Below, piece after piece: positions 46,494 through 56,685 of a stretch of DNA of 64,000 bases; positions within the stretch are counted from its first letter, which is position 1, and every line of letters starts with the position of its first letter. The stretch is from JBMYYR01 sp965243605 (GTDB lineage Bacteria; Bacteroidota; Bacteroidia; Flavobacteriales; CAJXXR01): the NCBI GenBank assembly GCA_965243605.1, contig CBDEVQ010000092.1:1-64000 (forward strand), written 5' to 3'. Below the pieces are notes generated by a model. It did no database searches, was not told where the DNA came from, and saw only the letters and a list, made by a program, of their open reading frames with translations. The position numbers and the translations under genes are program-made.

Positions 46494-49400
46494 ATGAATG
46501 TAATAATTCGAAATTTCTTATATCTTTTTGTACTCATAACTTTTCAGGTAAAAGCTCTTGAGAGTCAATTAAACATTAGGAATTCAGATCCATCAATCAA
46601 TACTTTAGAAGCCGTTTCTAATTATTTTAAACGTTCAAATATTAATATTGAATTTAGAACGGTTTCTGAATATATTGATGAACTTGGACTAAAGCATGTT
46701 CGATGTCAACAAACGTATAATGGTTACCCCGTTGTTGGTGGAGATTTTATTCTCCATTTTAATAAGAGAAGTTTATATTGGATTAATGGGAAATACCACA
46801 CTATTTCTACGATCGATAATCAGATTCAATTATCTAAAGAAGAATCTTTAGGGCGTGCTATAGAACAATCTGCATCTAATGAATATAAATGGGAATGTGA
46901 TGACAATTTTGACATTAGTATACCAGAACTTTGGATATCGAATAGAGAAGGTCGACAATATTTATATACTTATAAAGTGGATGTTTATTCCGTTAAACCA
47001 CTTTTCAGACACGATAATTTTATTAATGCCTCTACAGGAGAGTCTGTAAATACATTAAATAAAATTCACCATATAGATACACCAGCACAAGGAATAACCA
47101 ATTACCATGGCGAACGTTCGTTTACTGTAGATTCTACCAATACGGGATTAGTAACCTTAAAAAACACCATAGGAGGAGGTATTCATACCGTAAATATGAA
47201 TGGGTCTTATAATTTTGAAAGTGAGTTTGTAGATCTTGATAATATTTGGAATTCACCACACTCAAGTAAACGAGCTGGAGTAGATGTACATTGGGGAATA
47301 GAAAGAACATATGATTATTTCTCAACCATTCACAACCATCAATCGTTCGACAATAACAATGCATTTATTAAATCTCGTGTGAATTTTGGTGGATCGAATA
47401 CGGGACCTTATAATTCCTTTTGGGATGGACAACAATTAACCTTCGGAACGGGAGGACAAAATTTTAATAGACTAACGTCATTAGAGATTGTTGCTCATGA
47501 ATTTATGCATGGAATAACTGAACATACTGCGGGGTTAAATACTTTCAACGAGCCAGGTGCTCTTAATGAATCTTTTTCAGATATTTTTGGATATTGTGCT
47601 CATCGCTATATAGATTCTGCAACATCATCTTATAGAATAGGGGCTTTAGTTGCTGTTGACACAAATTCGGCCATTAGAAACATGGCAAATCCAAATGAAT
47701 TTAATGACCCTGACACCTATTTAGGAAGTCACTGGTATTATGGTTCAGGAGATGATGGAGGTGTTCATACAAACTCTGGAGTTCAAAATTTTTGGTTCTA
47801 TTTATTAGTGAATGGAGGTATAGGTACGAATGATAATGGAAATGGTTATAACTTAAGTGGTATAGGCTTAGAAAAAGCATCAAGAATAGCATTTAGAAAC
47901 CTAAGTACATATCTAACACCTACATCAACGTATTTAGATGCAAGAGCTGGGTCTATCCAAGCCACTAAAGATTTATATGGAGCTTGTTCTATAGAAGTGT
48001 TAGAAGTGACAAATGCATGGTATGCAGTAGGTGTAGGGTCTGTTTATAATAATGCCGTTAATGCAAGTTTTACAGCGGTTTCTACATCGTCTTGTGTGAA
48101 TCCGTTTACCGTTCAGTTTTTAAACGGGAGTACCAATAATACCACGAATGTATGGGATTTTGGAGATGGTCATACATCAACAGAATTTAACCCAATTCAC
48201 GAATACGATTCATCTGGAGTATTTACTGTAACCTTAAATATTACTGGGGATGCCTTATGTGGAAACGTATCCGATTCTACAACTATAGTAGATTACATTG
48301 AGGTTGGAGAGTTAGAACCTCTAACACCTGTGAGTTGTAATACACCTTTTACATATAACAGTTCAGCAAAAGTAAATTATCTGAAATTAGGAGGTTTAGA
48401 GCATTATCCAAATATCAATCAAGCCCTTGTGGATTATACTTGTGCGAACGATATTAGCGTTCAAGTAGGTACAAAGATTCCATTTTACTTTACAGCCAAT
48501 GGTTCTATTGATAAAATGAACATTTTTATTGATTATGATAATTCTGGAAGTTTTACCGAAAATGAAGAAGTATATAACGATTACTTATCTGGGGTTTCTG
48601 CATTCGATTCTATTGTTTTATTTACCAGTCAAACGGCAATAGAATATAATACACCATTAAGAATGCGTGTTATTTTATCCGAAAATGAAACGTCTGATGG
48701 GTGTAGTCAAATAGGCGTAACTGGATCTTCTATTGGTCAACAATTAGATTATAGAATTACATTATTAGAAAATGAAAACCCACCAATTGCGGACCTTAGT
48801 TTTGTTGATTTAAGTCCTAATAATGGTGCTCAATTCACAATTAACGACACCATTCAATTTTTAGATATTTCTCAAAATTTACCAGAAAACTATTATTGGG
48901 AGTTTCCAGGAGGAGAACCTTTAACAAGTACGGAGGAAAATCCTAAAGTTACCTATAGTAATCCAGGGTTTTATGGCGCAAATTTAAAGGTGGATAACAG
49001 TTTTGGTGTAGATTCAATTGCCAAAACTCACCTTTTCCAAGTCACTAATAACATCAATATCTGTGAAACATCCAGTTCTAATGTAACGGCCGGAACGCTT
49101 TTTGACTCTGGAGGACCATTATGGAACTATGATGATAATGAAAATTGTTCTTTTTTAATAGATCCAGGGTGTGCGGAATCAATTACATTATCGTTTTCTA
49201 GTTTCCATACCAGAAACTATTACGATTATATTCGAGTATATGATGGAGCGGATAATACAGGAATATTAATCCTTGAACATTCTGGGGCAATCCTACCAGG
49301 TGATGCGATTGCATTAAGTGGTAAAATGTATATTGAATTTACATCTGGACCTTATTATACAAACTATAGTGGTTGGGTAGCCAATTGGTACTCTACTGTA

Positions 49401-52400
49401 CCTAGTACGACACCTGTAGCTGATTTTACAACCATTGATACGATCTTTCCTTTAAATTATCCAATCCATTTTTCAGAATCGGCATCATCTCATATACAAC
49501 TTATGGATTGGGATTTTGGAGATGGAACAACCTCTCAAGAATTTAATCCGACCCATCAATATACGACTCAAGGTTTAAAAGAAATTACTTTGTCTGTTTA
49601 TAATTGCTTTGAGTACGATACCATTACAAAGTATATTTACATTGACGCGTCGCCACAAATTGAAATTATTCAAGATACAATACAGGTTGATATTCATTGT
49701 GCAACAGATACAACCGTTTCGTTTGACGTTACCAATACGGATGGGGGTGACTTGTATTTTGAAGCCCATTCCAATAATTCAATAACAGATACTTTAAGTG
49801 TTTTAATATTGGCAAATGGTATGAACCAGAGTTGCTTAGATACAATTGCAAGTTATGTTACAGAAAATATTGAAAAATCTCAAATAGAATTTAAAGTATG
49901 TTCTACAGCTGCAGAAATAGAGCTTGGTTTAGCAGATAAAGATCTTGTGATTTTACCGCGTATTTATATTAATGGCTCAGTTAAATCGGCATTAAGTTTA
50001 GAATTAAATGAATTTGTGAACGATGGACGTCGTGTTTTAATGCTTGGTTCAGATTGGGATGATGTTATGCACTCAACGTCTACCTATTCTTATAGTAGTA
50101 ATTCAGTAATTCCAGTAGTTATTAATGAACACCCCATCATAGATTCTATTCCAATTATTGGTGGAAATGGTTATAAGTATGCTAAAAACTTTACACACCC
50201 AGATTATTTCTCAATATTAGAACATGAAGTGGTTTGGTACGCTGGTAAAGATTTAGTTGGAATTTTACCAAAAGGAGATGGAGAGGTTTATTATTTAGGA
50301 TATGAATATAATTGCAATTTTTTTCCGAGCGCATCAGATTATGCTAAAACTATGTTTAATTCGACTATAAATTACATTTATAGAGAAGTTGTTCCTACAT
50401 GGTTAAATGTAGATGAACCTTATCAATTATTGGGACTAAATGATACAACAACAGTCTTTTTTGATATCAATACTGCTGGAATGTACGAAGGACATCACTT
50501 CGATTCTATACAGGTTTATTCAAACGATTCGGCAAACCCAGTTACTCAAGTATTTGTGGATGTAAATATAGAATCCGCTTATGATTTACAAACGATTGAC
50601 ACCTTAAATTTGGCATCAATATATCAATTTGGGACCGTGTCGGATAGTTTCGAGATATCGAATAACGCCTGTGAAACGATTGTGTTTGACTCCATAACCT
50701 TTGATCATACCAATGTTACTATCTCACAATCTTCAGACAGTATATTAGGCTATGAAGAACATACTTTTGTTTTAACGTATTCTAGTGATTCGAGTGAGGT
50801 CATACATGAACATATAAAATTTTATTACGATGGACAGGTTAAAGACATTTTAATACTGGCCGAATGTATACCAGCGGCTATTTTAACGTATTCACCACCA
50901 ACAATTATAGATTCGGTACAGCAATGTAATGACTCTGTTATTACAACCTTCACTCTATACAATTTAGGAGAAAACCCTTTGTCAGGAACTCTATTAAGAG
51001 AAGATTCTTTGTCTGTTTTTGAAGGTGCTGGTCTGAAATTCTTTGAAGGTTTCGAGTCAACATATACAAACCACTGGCTTCAAACAGCACCAAATACGTT
51101 TAACACCCTATTAGATCCTTCAATTAACTCGAACGTTCTTCATGTAAATTATCCAACCAATAGTAACCAAACCTTGTATAGGCCAATTGAAGAAAATGCA
51201 ATTGACTATATTGCTTTTACAATGAATAGAAGCTATTCTCAAGCAACAAATGCAAAGTTGAGTATTGGGTCTGGAGGAGCAACACCTACCGCTGGAATAT
51301 GTGAAATTCAATTTAGAAATGGACAAACGCGTTTTCGTTTTGGTGGAGGTAATTATAGAAATTATTATACGAATACCTCCATTTATTACCATGTAGAATT
51401 TAAGAATATCAACTACGAATTAAAAACATTCGATTTATATATAAACGAAAATCTTTTAGAATCTAATGTGTCATTTTTTGATGAATCCGTAGTCAATAAT
51501 CAAATTGCTTTAGAATCAGGAACCACGTTAAGTTCATCTAGACGTTTGTATATAGATGATATTAAAGTGGGGAATTTTCAGAATTCATTTTGGATGAACT
51601 CAGTAGATACCATACAGATTAATCCTGGTGACTCACAGCAAATAGAATTAACCTTACTATCGGAAGGGTTAAATGAAGGATGGTATAATGGATATATTAG
51701 CTTTAATACCAATGCGATTAATTTTGACGATAGTATAAACGTTCAGTTTAAAGTTACGGGAGATCCTGTTTTAGAAATTCCGAATCTTTGGAAAAGTTTA
51801 GAAAGTGTTCAACAATACGATACAAAACGAGATAGTGTTATTGTTTATAACACCGGATGTAGTGAATTAGAAATTACATCCATCGCCAATCTACGTTCAG
51901 AATATACCCTTAGTTATAGTTCTAATTTGGTACCACCAGATGATAGTGCTTGGGTATATATAGATTTTGCACCGCTTACGGTTGATATATTTGAAGATAC
52001 CATTACAGTTTATACGAATAACAATACCAGCTATTTTTATCTGACTGGAGAAAGTGATGGACTTGCCATTTTACATTTAGATGCTTATAATACGGTATTA
52101 ACGGGGAGTGAATGTGATGGAGAACAATCTATAGAACTGGACATTCATAACTTGGGAAGTATACCATTACTTACTGAAATTAATAAAATCACCCGTTTTA
52201 CGGATAATTTTGAATCCAACATAATATCTTCATTTTGGGAATATTCAGATGGTATAGAAGTAGGAGCAGGATGTGGAACCATTGCTGGTCAAAATTCACT
52301 AATATTTAATGGTGGTGGTATTCGTGTTTTAGAATCTAAAACTATTAGAATTACGGAGGAAACGGTTTTTAGCTACAAGGTAAAATCTGGTGATGAAGAA

Positions 52401-54215
52401 TGTAATACACCGTCTGGTTCTATGTACTTTAAATTGTATTATTCTTTAGATAATGGAGTAAACTGGATTCTTCATCAACAGTTTTACCCGTATGCATCTT
52501 CTGTTAATCCTGTTAATATAACTGAAACGTTTAGTGATGATATGCTAAACAAACCAATCCGATTTAAATTTGAACAAGATAACCATGACGGAAATCAAAC
52601 GGATATTTGGATGTTGGATGATGTTCGTATTATAGATTATTCGAGTGCGTTAGGAGATATTTCGGTTTTACCAGGAGATTCTTTAAACTTTACAACATCT
52701 GTTAATTATTCCGATTTTAGTAATGGATTGAATATATTAAAATACAGTTTGGAGTCTAATGACCCGATTAATCCAATACAAACTTATATATGTTCGTTAT
52801 ATGTTAATGCACCACCATGTGCTAACTTTACACCAGAGCTATCTACACCATGTAGCGGAACAGTTAATATGAACGCCTTTTATAGAAATCTACCAAGTAC
52901 GGTAACGTGGGAGTTTGGAGATGCATCAAACTCAATTGATACTTACCCTGTTCATGAATACGAGTCGAGTGGAACGCATACCATAACCATGTATGCTTGT
53001 AATGCCAATGGGTGTGATACCATAGTGAAATCTATACAGGTATTAGAAATTATTGGAGCACGTAGTAATGCCTGTATTCCAACCGCAACTTTAACTGCTA
53101 TTGGGGATGTTGTAGAATTTAAACTGGGTAATATTTTTAATGAAACCACTTCTAATGGATTTAACCATGAAGATTTTACATGTACCGATACCACAACATT
53201 AATACCTGGTGCAGATTATAAATTCGAAATAAAAACCGCAAAGGCTTCAAACAAACATATTGCCATTTGGTTAGACCTTAATAATGATGGAACCTTCCAA
53301 GACAGTGAGTTGTTGTATGATAAACCTCAAATTACAACCCCTTTAGTAGATTCTATTTTTATTCCTATTACGGCCGAAAGAGAAAAGCCGCTTAGGTTAA
53401 GGGTAATGAGCGATAGAAGGAATGCTCAGGTAACACCTTGTATGGGACTAGAGGCGCAATATGAAGATTATTCCGTTTACGTTAGTAATTCCAAAATTAT
53501 TCCTGAACCAAGGTTTTCATATGTTGAAACGGATTTGTGTTTAGGTACATTTGAATTTAATAACACCTCGTATTATACTCCAGACACCTATTATTGGAAT
53601 TTTGGAGATGGAACGTATTCTAATGAAGAAAATCCAATCCATACGTTTGGAGATCGAAAGCCATATAATGTAAGTTTAACGGTTGGAAATTCTGTTGGAA
53701 ACAAAACCTTAACTCAACAAATTACACCAAATAGACCAAGTAGCCAAGTTGAGGTAATTGCTAAGGATTTGTCCGTTAATAATCCAATCGTTTTTTCTGT
53801 AGATTCTTCGGAATTCACAGATGCTATATGGGATTTTAATACAGGTAATACGTATACAGGGTTACAAGTTTCTGTTAATCTTCCAATAGCTAAAGTATAC
53901 CCATATAGCATACAACTTATGCATGTTACGGGTTGTGAACAATTGTATAAAGATACGTTTGATTTAAGTGTGGTTAACGAGACGTTTTTACCCTTATACC
54001 CAAATCCAAATTCGGGAACGTTTACAGTAGAGGCACCAATCAAAGATTATTATGTTTTTGACTCGATGGGGAATGAAGTGTATAGATTTATTGGAGATAC
54101 GTACATTTCCAATCAAATTGTACGCTTAAATCATTTAGCGGATGGTCAATATATCATAAAAGCAAAATTAGAGAACCAACAAACCCGAATGGCTAAAATA
54201 ACCATAATTAAGTAG
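46494..54215 (+). CDS. Giant secreted M4 (thermolysin-like) metalloprotease, T9SS substrate
   Basis: A 2573-residue secreted protein. After the signal peptide comes an FTP-type propeptide (~45-190), then an M4 protease domain: HEFMH at 335-339 and the third zinc ligand in NESFSD (Glu359), the same 24-residue spacing as thermolysin. The rest is a chain of surface modules: PKD (~525-600), GEVED (~655-750), PKD-like (~776-840), a CUB-like cysteine domain (~857-966), PKD (~976-1050), long Ig/ASPM-like and lectin-like beta domains, PKD (~2109-2185), GEVED (~2193-2333), PKD (~2338-2412) and a T9SS type A sorting domain (~2500-2573, YPNPNSGTFTV). It probably digests extracellular protein while the modules bind polymers or cell surfaces. 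Length and module number are large for the family. Confidence 0.93.
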   Translation: MNVIIRNFLYLFVLITFQVKALESQLNIRNSDPSINTLEAVSNYFKRSNINIEFRTVSEYIDELGLKHVRCQQTYNGYPVVGGDFILHFNKRSLYWINGKYHTISTIDNQIQLSKEESLGRAIEQSASNEYKWECDDNFDISIPELWISNREGRQYLYTYKVDVYSVKPLFRHDNFINASTGESVNTLNKIHHIDTPAQGITNYHGERSFTVDSTNTGLVTLKNTIGGGIHTVNMNGSYNFESEFVDLDNIWNSPHSSKRAGVDVHWGIERTYDYFSTIHNHQSFDNNNAFIKSRVNFGGSNTGPYNSFWDGQQLTFGTGGQNFNRLTSLEIVAHEFMHGITEHTAGLNTFNEPGALNESFSDIFGYCAHRYIDSATSSYRIGALVAVDTNSAIRNMANPNEFNDPDTYLGSHWYYGSGDDGGVHTNSGVQNFWFYLLVNGGIGTNDNGNGYNLSGIGLEKASRIAFRNLSTYLTPTSTYLDARAGSIQATKDLYGACSIEVLEVTNAWYAVGVGSVYNNAVNASFTAVSTSSCVNPFTVQFLNGSTNNTTNVWDFGDGHTSTEFNPIHEYDSSGVFTVTLNITGDALCGNVSDSTTIVDYIEVGELEPLTPVSCNTPFTYNSSAKVNYLKLGGLEHYPNINQALVDYTCANDISVQVGTKIPFYFTANGSIDKMNIFIDYDNSGSFTENEEVYNDYLSGVSAFDSIVLFTSQTAIEYNTPLRMRVILSENETSDGCSQIGVTGSSIGQQLDYRITLLENENPPIADLSFVDLSPNNGAQFTINDTIQFLDISQNLPENYYWEFPGGEPLTSTEENPKVTYSNPGFYGANLKVDNSFGVDSIAKTHLFQVTNNINICETSSSNVTAGTLFDSGGPLWNYDDNENCSFLIDPGCAESITLSFSSFHTRNYYDYIRVYDGADNTGILILEHSGAILPGDAIALSGKMYIEFTSGPYYTNYSGWVANWYSTVPSTTPVADFTTIDTIFPLNYPIHFSESASSHIQLMDWDFGDGTTSQEFNPTHQYTTQGLKEITLSVYNCFEYDTITKYIYIDASPQIEIIQDTIQVDIHCATDTTVSFDVTNTDGGDLYFEAHSNNSITDTLSVLILANGMNQSCLDTIASYVTENIEKSQIEFKVCSTAAEIELGLADKDLVILPRIYINGSVKSALSLELNEFVNDGRRVLMLGSDWDDVMHSTSTYSYSSNSVIPVVINEHPIIDSIPIIGGNGYKYAKNFTHPDYFSILEHEVVWYAGKDLVGILPKGDGEVYYLGYEYNCNFFPSASDYAKTMFNSTINYIYREVVPTWLNVDEPYQLLGLNDTTTVFFDINTAGMYEGHHFDSIQVYSNDSANPVTQVFVDVNIESAYDLQTIDTLNLASIYQFGTVSDSFEISNNACETIVFDSITFDHTNVTISQSSDSILGYEEHTFVLTYSSDSSEVIHEHIKFYYDGQVKDILILAECIPAAILTYSPPTIIDSVQQCNDSVITTFTLYNLGENPLSGTLLREDSLSVFEGAGLKFFEGFESTYTNHWLQTAPNTFNTLLDPSINSNVLHVNYPTNSNQTLYRPIEENAIDYIAFTMNRSYSQATNAKLSIGSGGATPTAGICEIQFRNGQTRFRFGGGNYRNYYTNTSIYYHVEFKNINYELKTFDLYINENLLESNVSFFDESVVNNQIALESGTTLSSSRRLYIDDIKVGNFQNSFWMNSVDTIQINPGDSQQIELTLLSEGLNEGWYNGYISFNTNAINFDDSINVQFKVTGDPVLEIPNLWKSLESVQQYDTKRDSVIVYNTGCSELEITSIANLRSEYTLSYSSNLVPPDDSAWVYIDFAPLTVDIFEDTITVYTNNNTSYFYLTGESDGLAILHLDAYNTVLTGSECDGEQSIELDIHNLGSIPLLTEINKITRFTDNFESNIISSFWEYSDGIEVGAGCGTIAGQNSLIFNGGGIRVLESKTIRITEETVFSYKVKSGDEECNTPSGSMYFKLYYSLDNGVNWILHQQFYPYASSVNPVNITETFSDDMLNKPIRFKFEQDNHDGNQTDIWMLDDVRIIDYSSALGDISVLPGDSLNFTTSVNYSDFSNGLNILKYSLESNDPINPIQTYICSLYVNAPPCANFTPELSTPCSGTVNMNAFYRNLPSTVTWEFGDASNSIDTYPVHEYESSGTHTITMYACNANGCDTIVKSIQVLEIIGARSNACIPTATLTAIGDVVEFKLGNIFNETTSNGFNHEDFTCTDTTTLIPGADYKFEIKTAKASNKHIAIWLDLNNDGTFQDSELLYDKPQITTPLVDSIFIPITAEREKPLRLRVMSDRRNAQVTPCMGLEAQYEDYSVYVSNSKIIPEPRFSYVETDLCLGTFEFNNTSYYTPDTYYWNFGDGTYSNEENPIHTFGDRKPYNVSLTVGNSVGNKTLTQQITPNRPSSQVEVIAKDLSVNNPIVFSVDSSEFTDAIWDFNTGNTYTGLQVSVNLPIAKVYPYSIQLMHVTGCEQLYKDTFDLSVVNETFLPLYPNPNSGTFTVEAPIKDYYVFDSMGNEVYRFIGDTYISNQIVRLNHLADGQYIIKAKLENQQTRMAKITIIK

Positions 54216-54617
54216 GTTATTGCCTAAGGAATACGCTTAATAACGTTAGATATATTTCTAACAAATTAATTATAGACCAGCTACCAATAGGGAGCTGGTC
54301 TATTTTGTTTTACTTGGGTAGATGTTGCATATAATTTACGTTGTGTTTTGTATTAATTACTTAGTAGTTAAGTATGTGTGTTTATTACATCGATCTGTTT
54401 ATTAAGCGTGTTAATCGAATAATAACAACCAATAGTCCAAAAATGTATAGATCATAGATGGCTAATAATATCTTTGAAACAGTGAGAATAATTAGCTAAA
54501 TTATTCTTCTAAAATTTTATTAAGTAAATATTATAGCCAGAGTGCATTATTGCTTCTATGGCAGCTATTATACCTGTATTTCTATTTTAATTCAGTGCTT
54601 TAAGACGATCTGAATTA
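54216..54617. other. Intergenic region before the array
   Basis: Two hairpins near its left end (54245-54262 and the terminator at 54272) close the protease gene. The stretch up to 54614 shows no gene. It then joins a remnant of an array gene at 54618, described separately. The promoter of the array should lie here or farther upstream. Confidence 0.6.
54272..54312 (+). terminator. Terminator after the M4 protease gene
   Basis: ATAGACCAGCT (54272-54282) pairs perfectly with AGCTGGTCTAT (54293-54303), followed by TTTTGTTTT. Confidence 0.88.
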
Positions 54618-54731
54618 AGCGGCAATGTAAAATCCGGAGAAATAAATCTTTCAAACTTCCCAAGTGGACTGTATAGCATTCAATTTAAAGATGCCACTAT
54701 GGTTAGATCTATAAAATTTGTATTAAATTAA
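54618..54731 (+). pseudogene. 3' remnant of an array gene
   Basis: From 54615 the sequence matches the last ~115 bases of the array genes: a frame SGNVKSGEINLSNFPSGLYS... ending TAA 54729-54731, then the same 17-base spacer before the first intact gene. Everything 5' of this part is gone. It shows that at least one more unit once stood upstream and was lost by deletion. Confidence 0.88.
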
Positions 54732-54748
54732 TTAACAATTAGAGCGTT

Positions 54749-56668
54749 ATGAGAATACTAACCATATTAAGTTATTTATTTTATTTATGTATTAGTTTGA
54801 ATGGGAATAGCCAAACCATCACGGTTCAGAATTTAGACGATTCAGGAATAGGTTCTCTGCGTAATGCTATTTCTAATGCCAATTCAGGCGATACCATACG
54901 TTTTAATCCCATGTTAATTGCTCAAGGGAGTGATACTTTGGTACTAGATACAGTAATAAATATTGATAAAGATTTGGTAATAAATGGACTTTATGATAGC
55001 GAGGATACCTTGTTTTTGTCTTCTAAAACAAATAGAAGTATATTCTTTGTTGATTCTGTAGATAATATATTGCTTGATAGCCTTTGTTTGTTAGCAGATA
55101 CAAGTGATAATATTGACCCCTATATCACTTATTTTGTTTATTCAAATGTATTAGTTTCAAATTGTTTTTTTAAAGGGTACACCAAAATTATTTTACATAC
55201 TTGGCAGTCAAATTTGACCATTGTTGGTTCGATGGTTTTGGGATTACATTCTCCACAATCATTTCCTAAAATAAGTTATGCAACGCAAGGTGATATTTTT
55301 AGAGAATGTAATATAACGAATTCGGTGTTTAAGTTAGAAAATTCAAATAGCACAGGTTTCTATATAGAAACTGGAGGTAATAAGATAAATAACAACATAC
55401 ATATAGAAAATTCTTACTTTTCAAATTTCAAAACACTAATTTATGGTCTTAATACTGTAAATGTTGTAAAGAATACATTTAATAATTCTTTGATTAAGAC
55501 AGGTGAACCCAATAGAGGTTTTTATACCAGAAATATTGCATTAACTGTAAAAGCTTCAACCTTTACTATTACAGATAGTAACAGAGTACAAAATACAATT
55601 TTAAGCATAGGAACGCCTTACGGACCTATTGAGCCAATTCCACTAGATACTATTAAGTTAAATTTTACAAATTGTACATTTAATGGAGGTCTTTATGAAG
55701 ATACTCTTTATGGGAGCTTTACTGATAGTAATTATTTGGATTACTTCGGTCCAGACTTAGATGAGCTAAAAATAACAAGTTGTATTTTTAATGATATTAA
55801 CGGATTTAACGAATTGCCTATAGACTCTTCAGGAGGATATAATCTATTTAGTTTTCCTCAAAATATTGGCTTAGATTCAACAGACCAAACCAATGTTCTG
55901 GTGTCTGATATTAACTTGGGACCCTTACAAAACAATGGAGGGTATACACCTACACATCTACCAAACTACCAATCTTTAGCGTTTAATTCGGGTAATCCGA
56001 ACGATACAAGCTCAGCCCAAAACGGAGCCATCATACAACGCCGAGATATTGGGTCAGCAGAAATACAAGCTGTCCTAACCATAGACACAACAGAGCATTG
56101 CGGTACATCCTATAATTGGCGAGCAGACACCCTTACCGAAACAGATATTCATTTTGATTTTGAAGAATCTACTACAGGAGGGCACGATAGTGTTTTTGCT
56201 TTAGATTTAACCTTAGATTACATGGATGCTCTAGCTATTAGCGATGGTGGAGCCTTACAAGCCAATATCACTGATGCAAGCTATCAATGGATAGATTGTT
56301 CAACCCATTTACCATTGTTTGGCGAAACCAACCAAACCCTTACACCCAATATAGCGGGAACCTATGCCGTTGTTGTTTCCAATGGAATTTGTACCGATAC
56401 TTCGGCCTGTGTATTTATCGATAATTTGAGTGTAGAAGAGCATAACCCAAACCTTCCTCTTATTAGAGTAACCAACCAAACCATATTCTTTAATCCAAGC
56501 AATTCTCTATTATCCCATTATATAATTTACAATAGTCAAGGACAATCCGTTGTAAGCGGCAACGTAAAATCTGGAGAAATAAACCTTTCAAACTTCCCAA
56601 GTGGACTGTATAGCATTCAATTTAAAGATGCCACTATGGTTAGATCTATAAAATTTGTATTAAATTAA
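54749..56668 (+). CDS. Array protein 1: T9SS-secreted beta-helix protein
   Basis: A 639-residue secreted protein. Signal peptide (~1-21), then a constant CSLREA-like block (TITVQNLDDSGIGSLRNA, then GDTIRFNP), a variable parallel beta-helix core (~90-330), a constant choice-of-anchor-Q-like block (LQNNGGYTPTHLPNYQSLAF), an Ig-like cysteine domain and a T9SS type A sorting tail. Its last ~65 residues (EEHNPNLPLIRVTNQ...) differ from copies 2-4. The core's first half resembles copy 3, its second half resembles copy 5. No catalytic motif is seen; such proteins are usually surface adhesins or carbohydrate binders. Confidence 0.88.
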   Translation: MRILTILSYLFYLCISLNGNSQTITVQNLDDSGIGSLRNAISNANSGDTIRFNPMLIAQGSDTLVLDTVINIDKDLVINGLYDSEDTLFLSSKTNRSIFFVDSVDNILLDSLCLLADTSDNIDPYITYFVYSNVLVSNCFFKGYTKIILHTWQSNLTIVGSMVLGLHSPQSFPKISYATQGDIFRECNITNSVFKLENSNSTGFYIETGGNKINNNIHIENSYFSNFKTLIYGLNTVNVVKNTFNNSLIKTGEPNRGFYTRNIALTVKASTFTITDSNRVQNTILSIGTPYGPIEPIPLDTIKLNFTNCTFNGGLYEDTLYGSFTDSNYLDYFGPDLDELKITSCIFNDINGFNELPIDSSGGYNLFSFPQNIGLDSTDQTNVLVSDINLGPLQNNGGYTPTHLPNYQSLAFNSGNPNDTSSAQNGAIIQRRDIGSAEIQAVLTIDTTEHCGTSYNWRADTLTETDIHFDFEESTTGGHDSVFALDLTLDYMDALAISDGGALQANITDASYQWIDCSTHLPLFGETNQTLTPNIAGTYAVVVSNGICTDTSACVFIDNLSVEEHNPNLPLIRVTNQTIFFNPSNSLLSHYIIYNSQGQSVVSGNVKSGEINLSNFPSGLYSIQFKDATMVRSIKFVLN

Positions 56669-56685
56669 TTAACAATTAGAGCGTT

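Noticed and set aside
54245..54262. Operator dyad GTTAGA-N6-TCTAAC after the protease
   Set aside because: It directly precedes the terminator hairpin and no gene start is near; the arms are only six bases.
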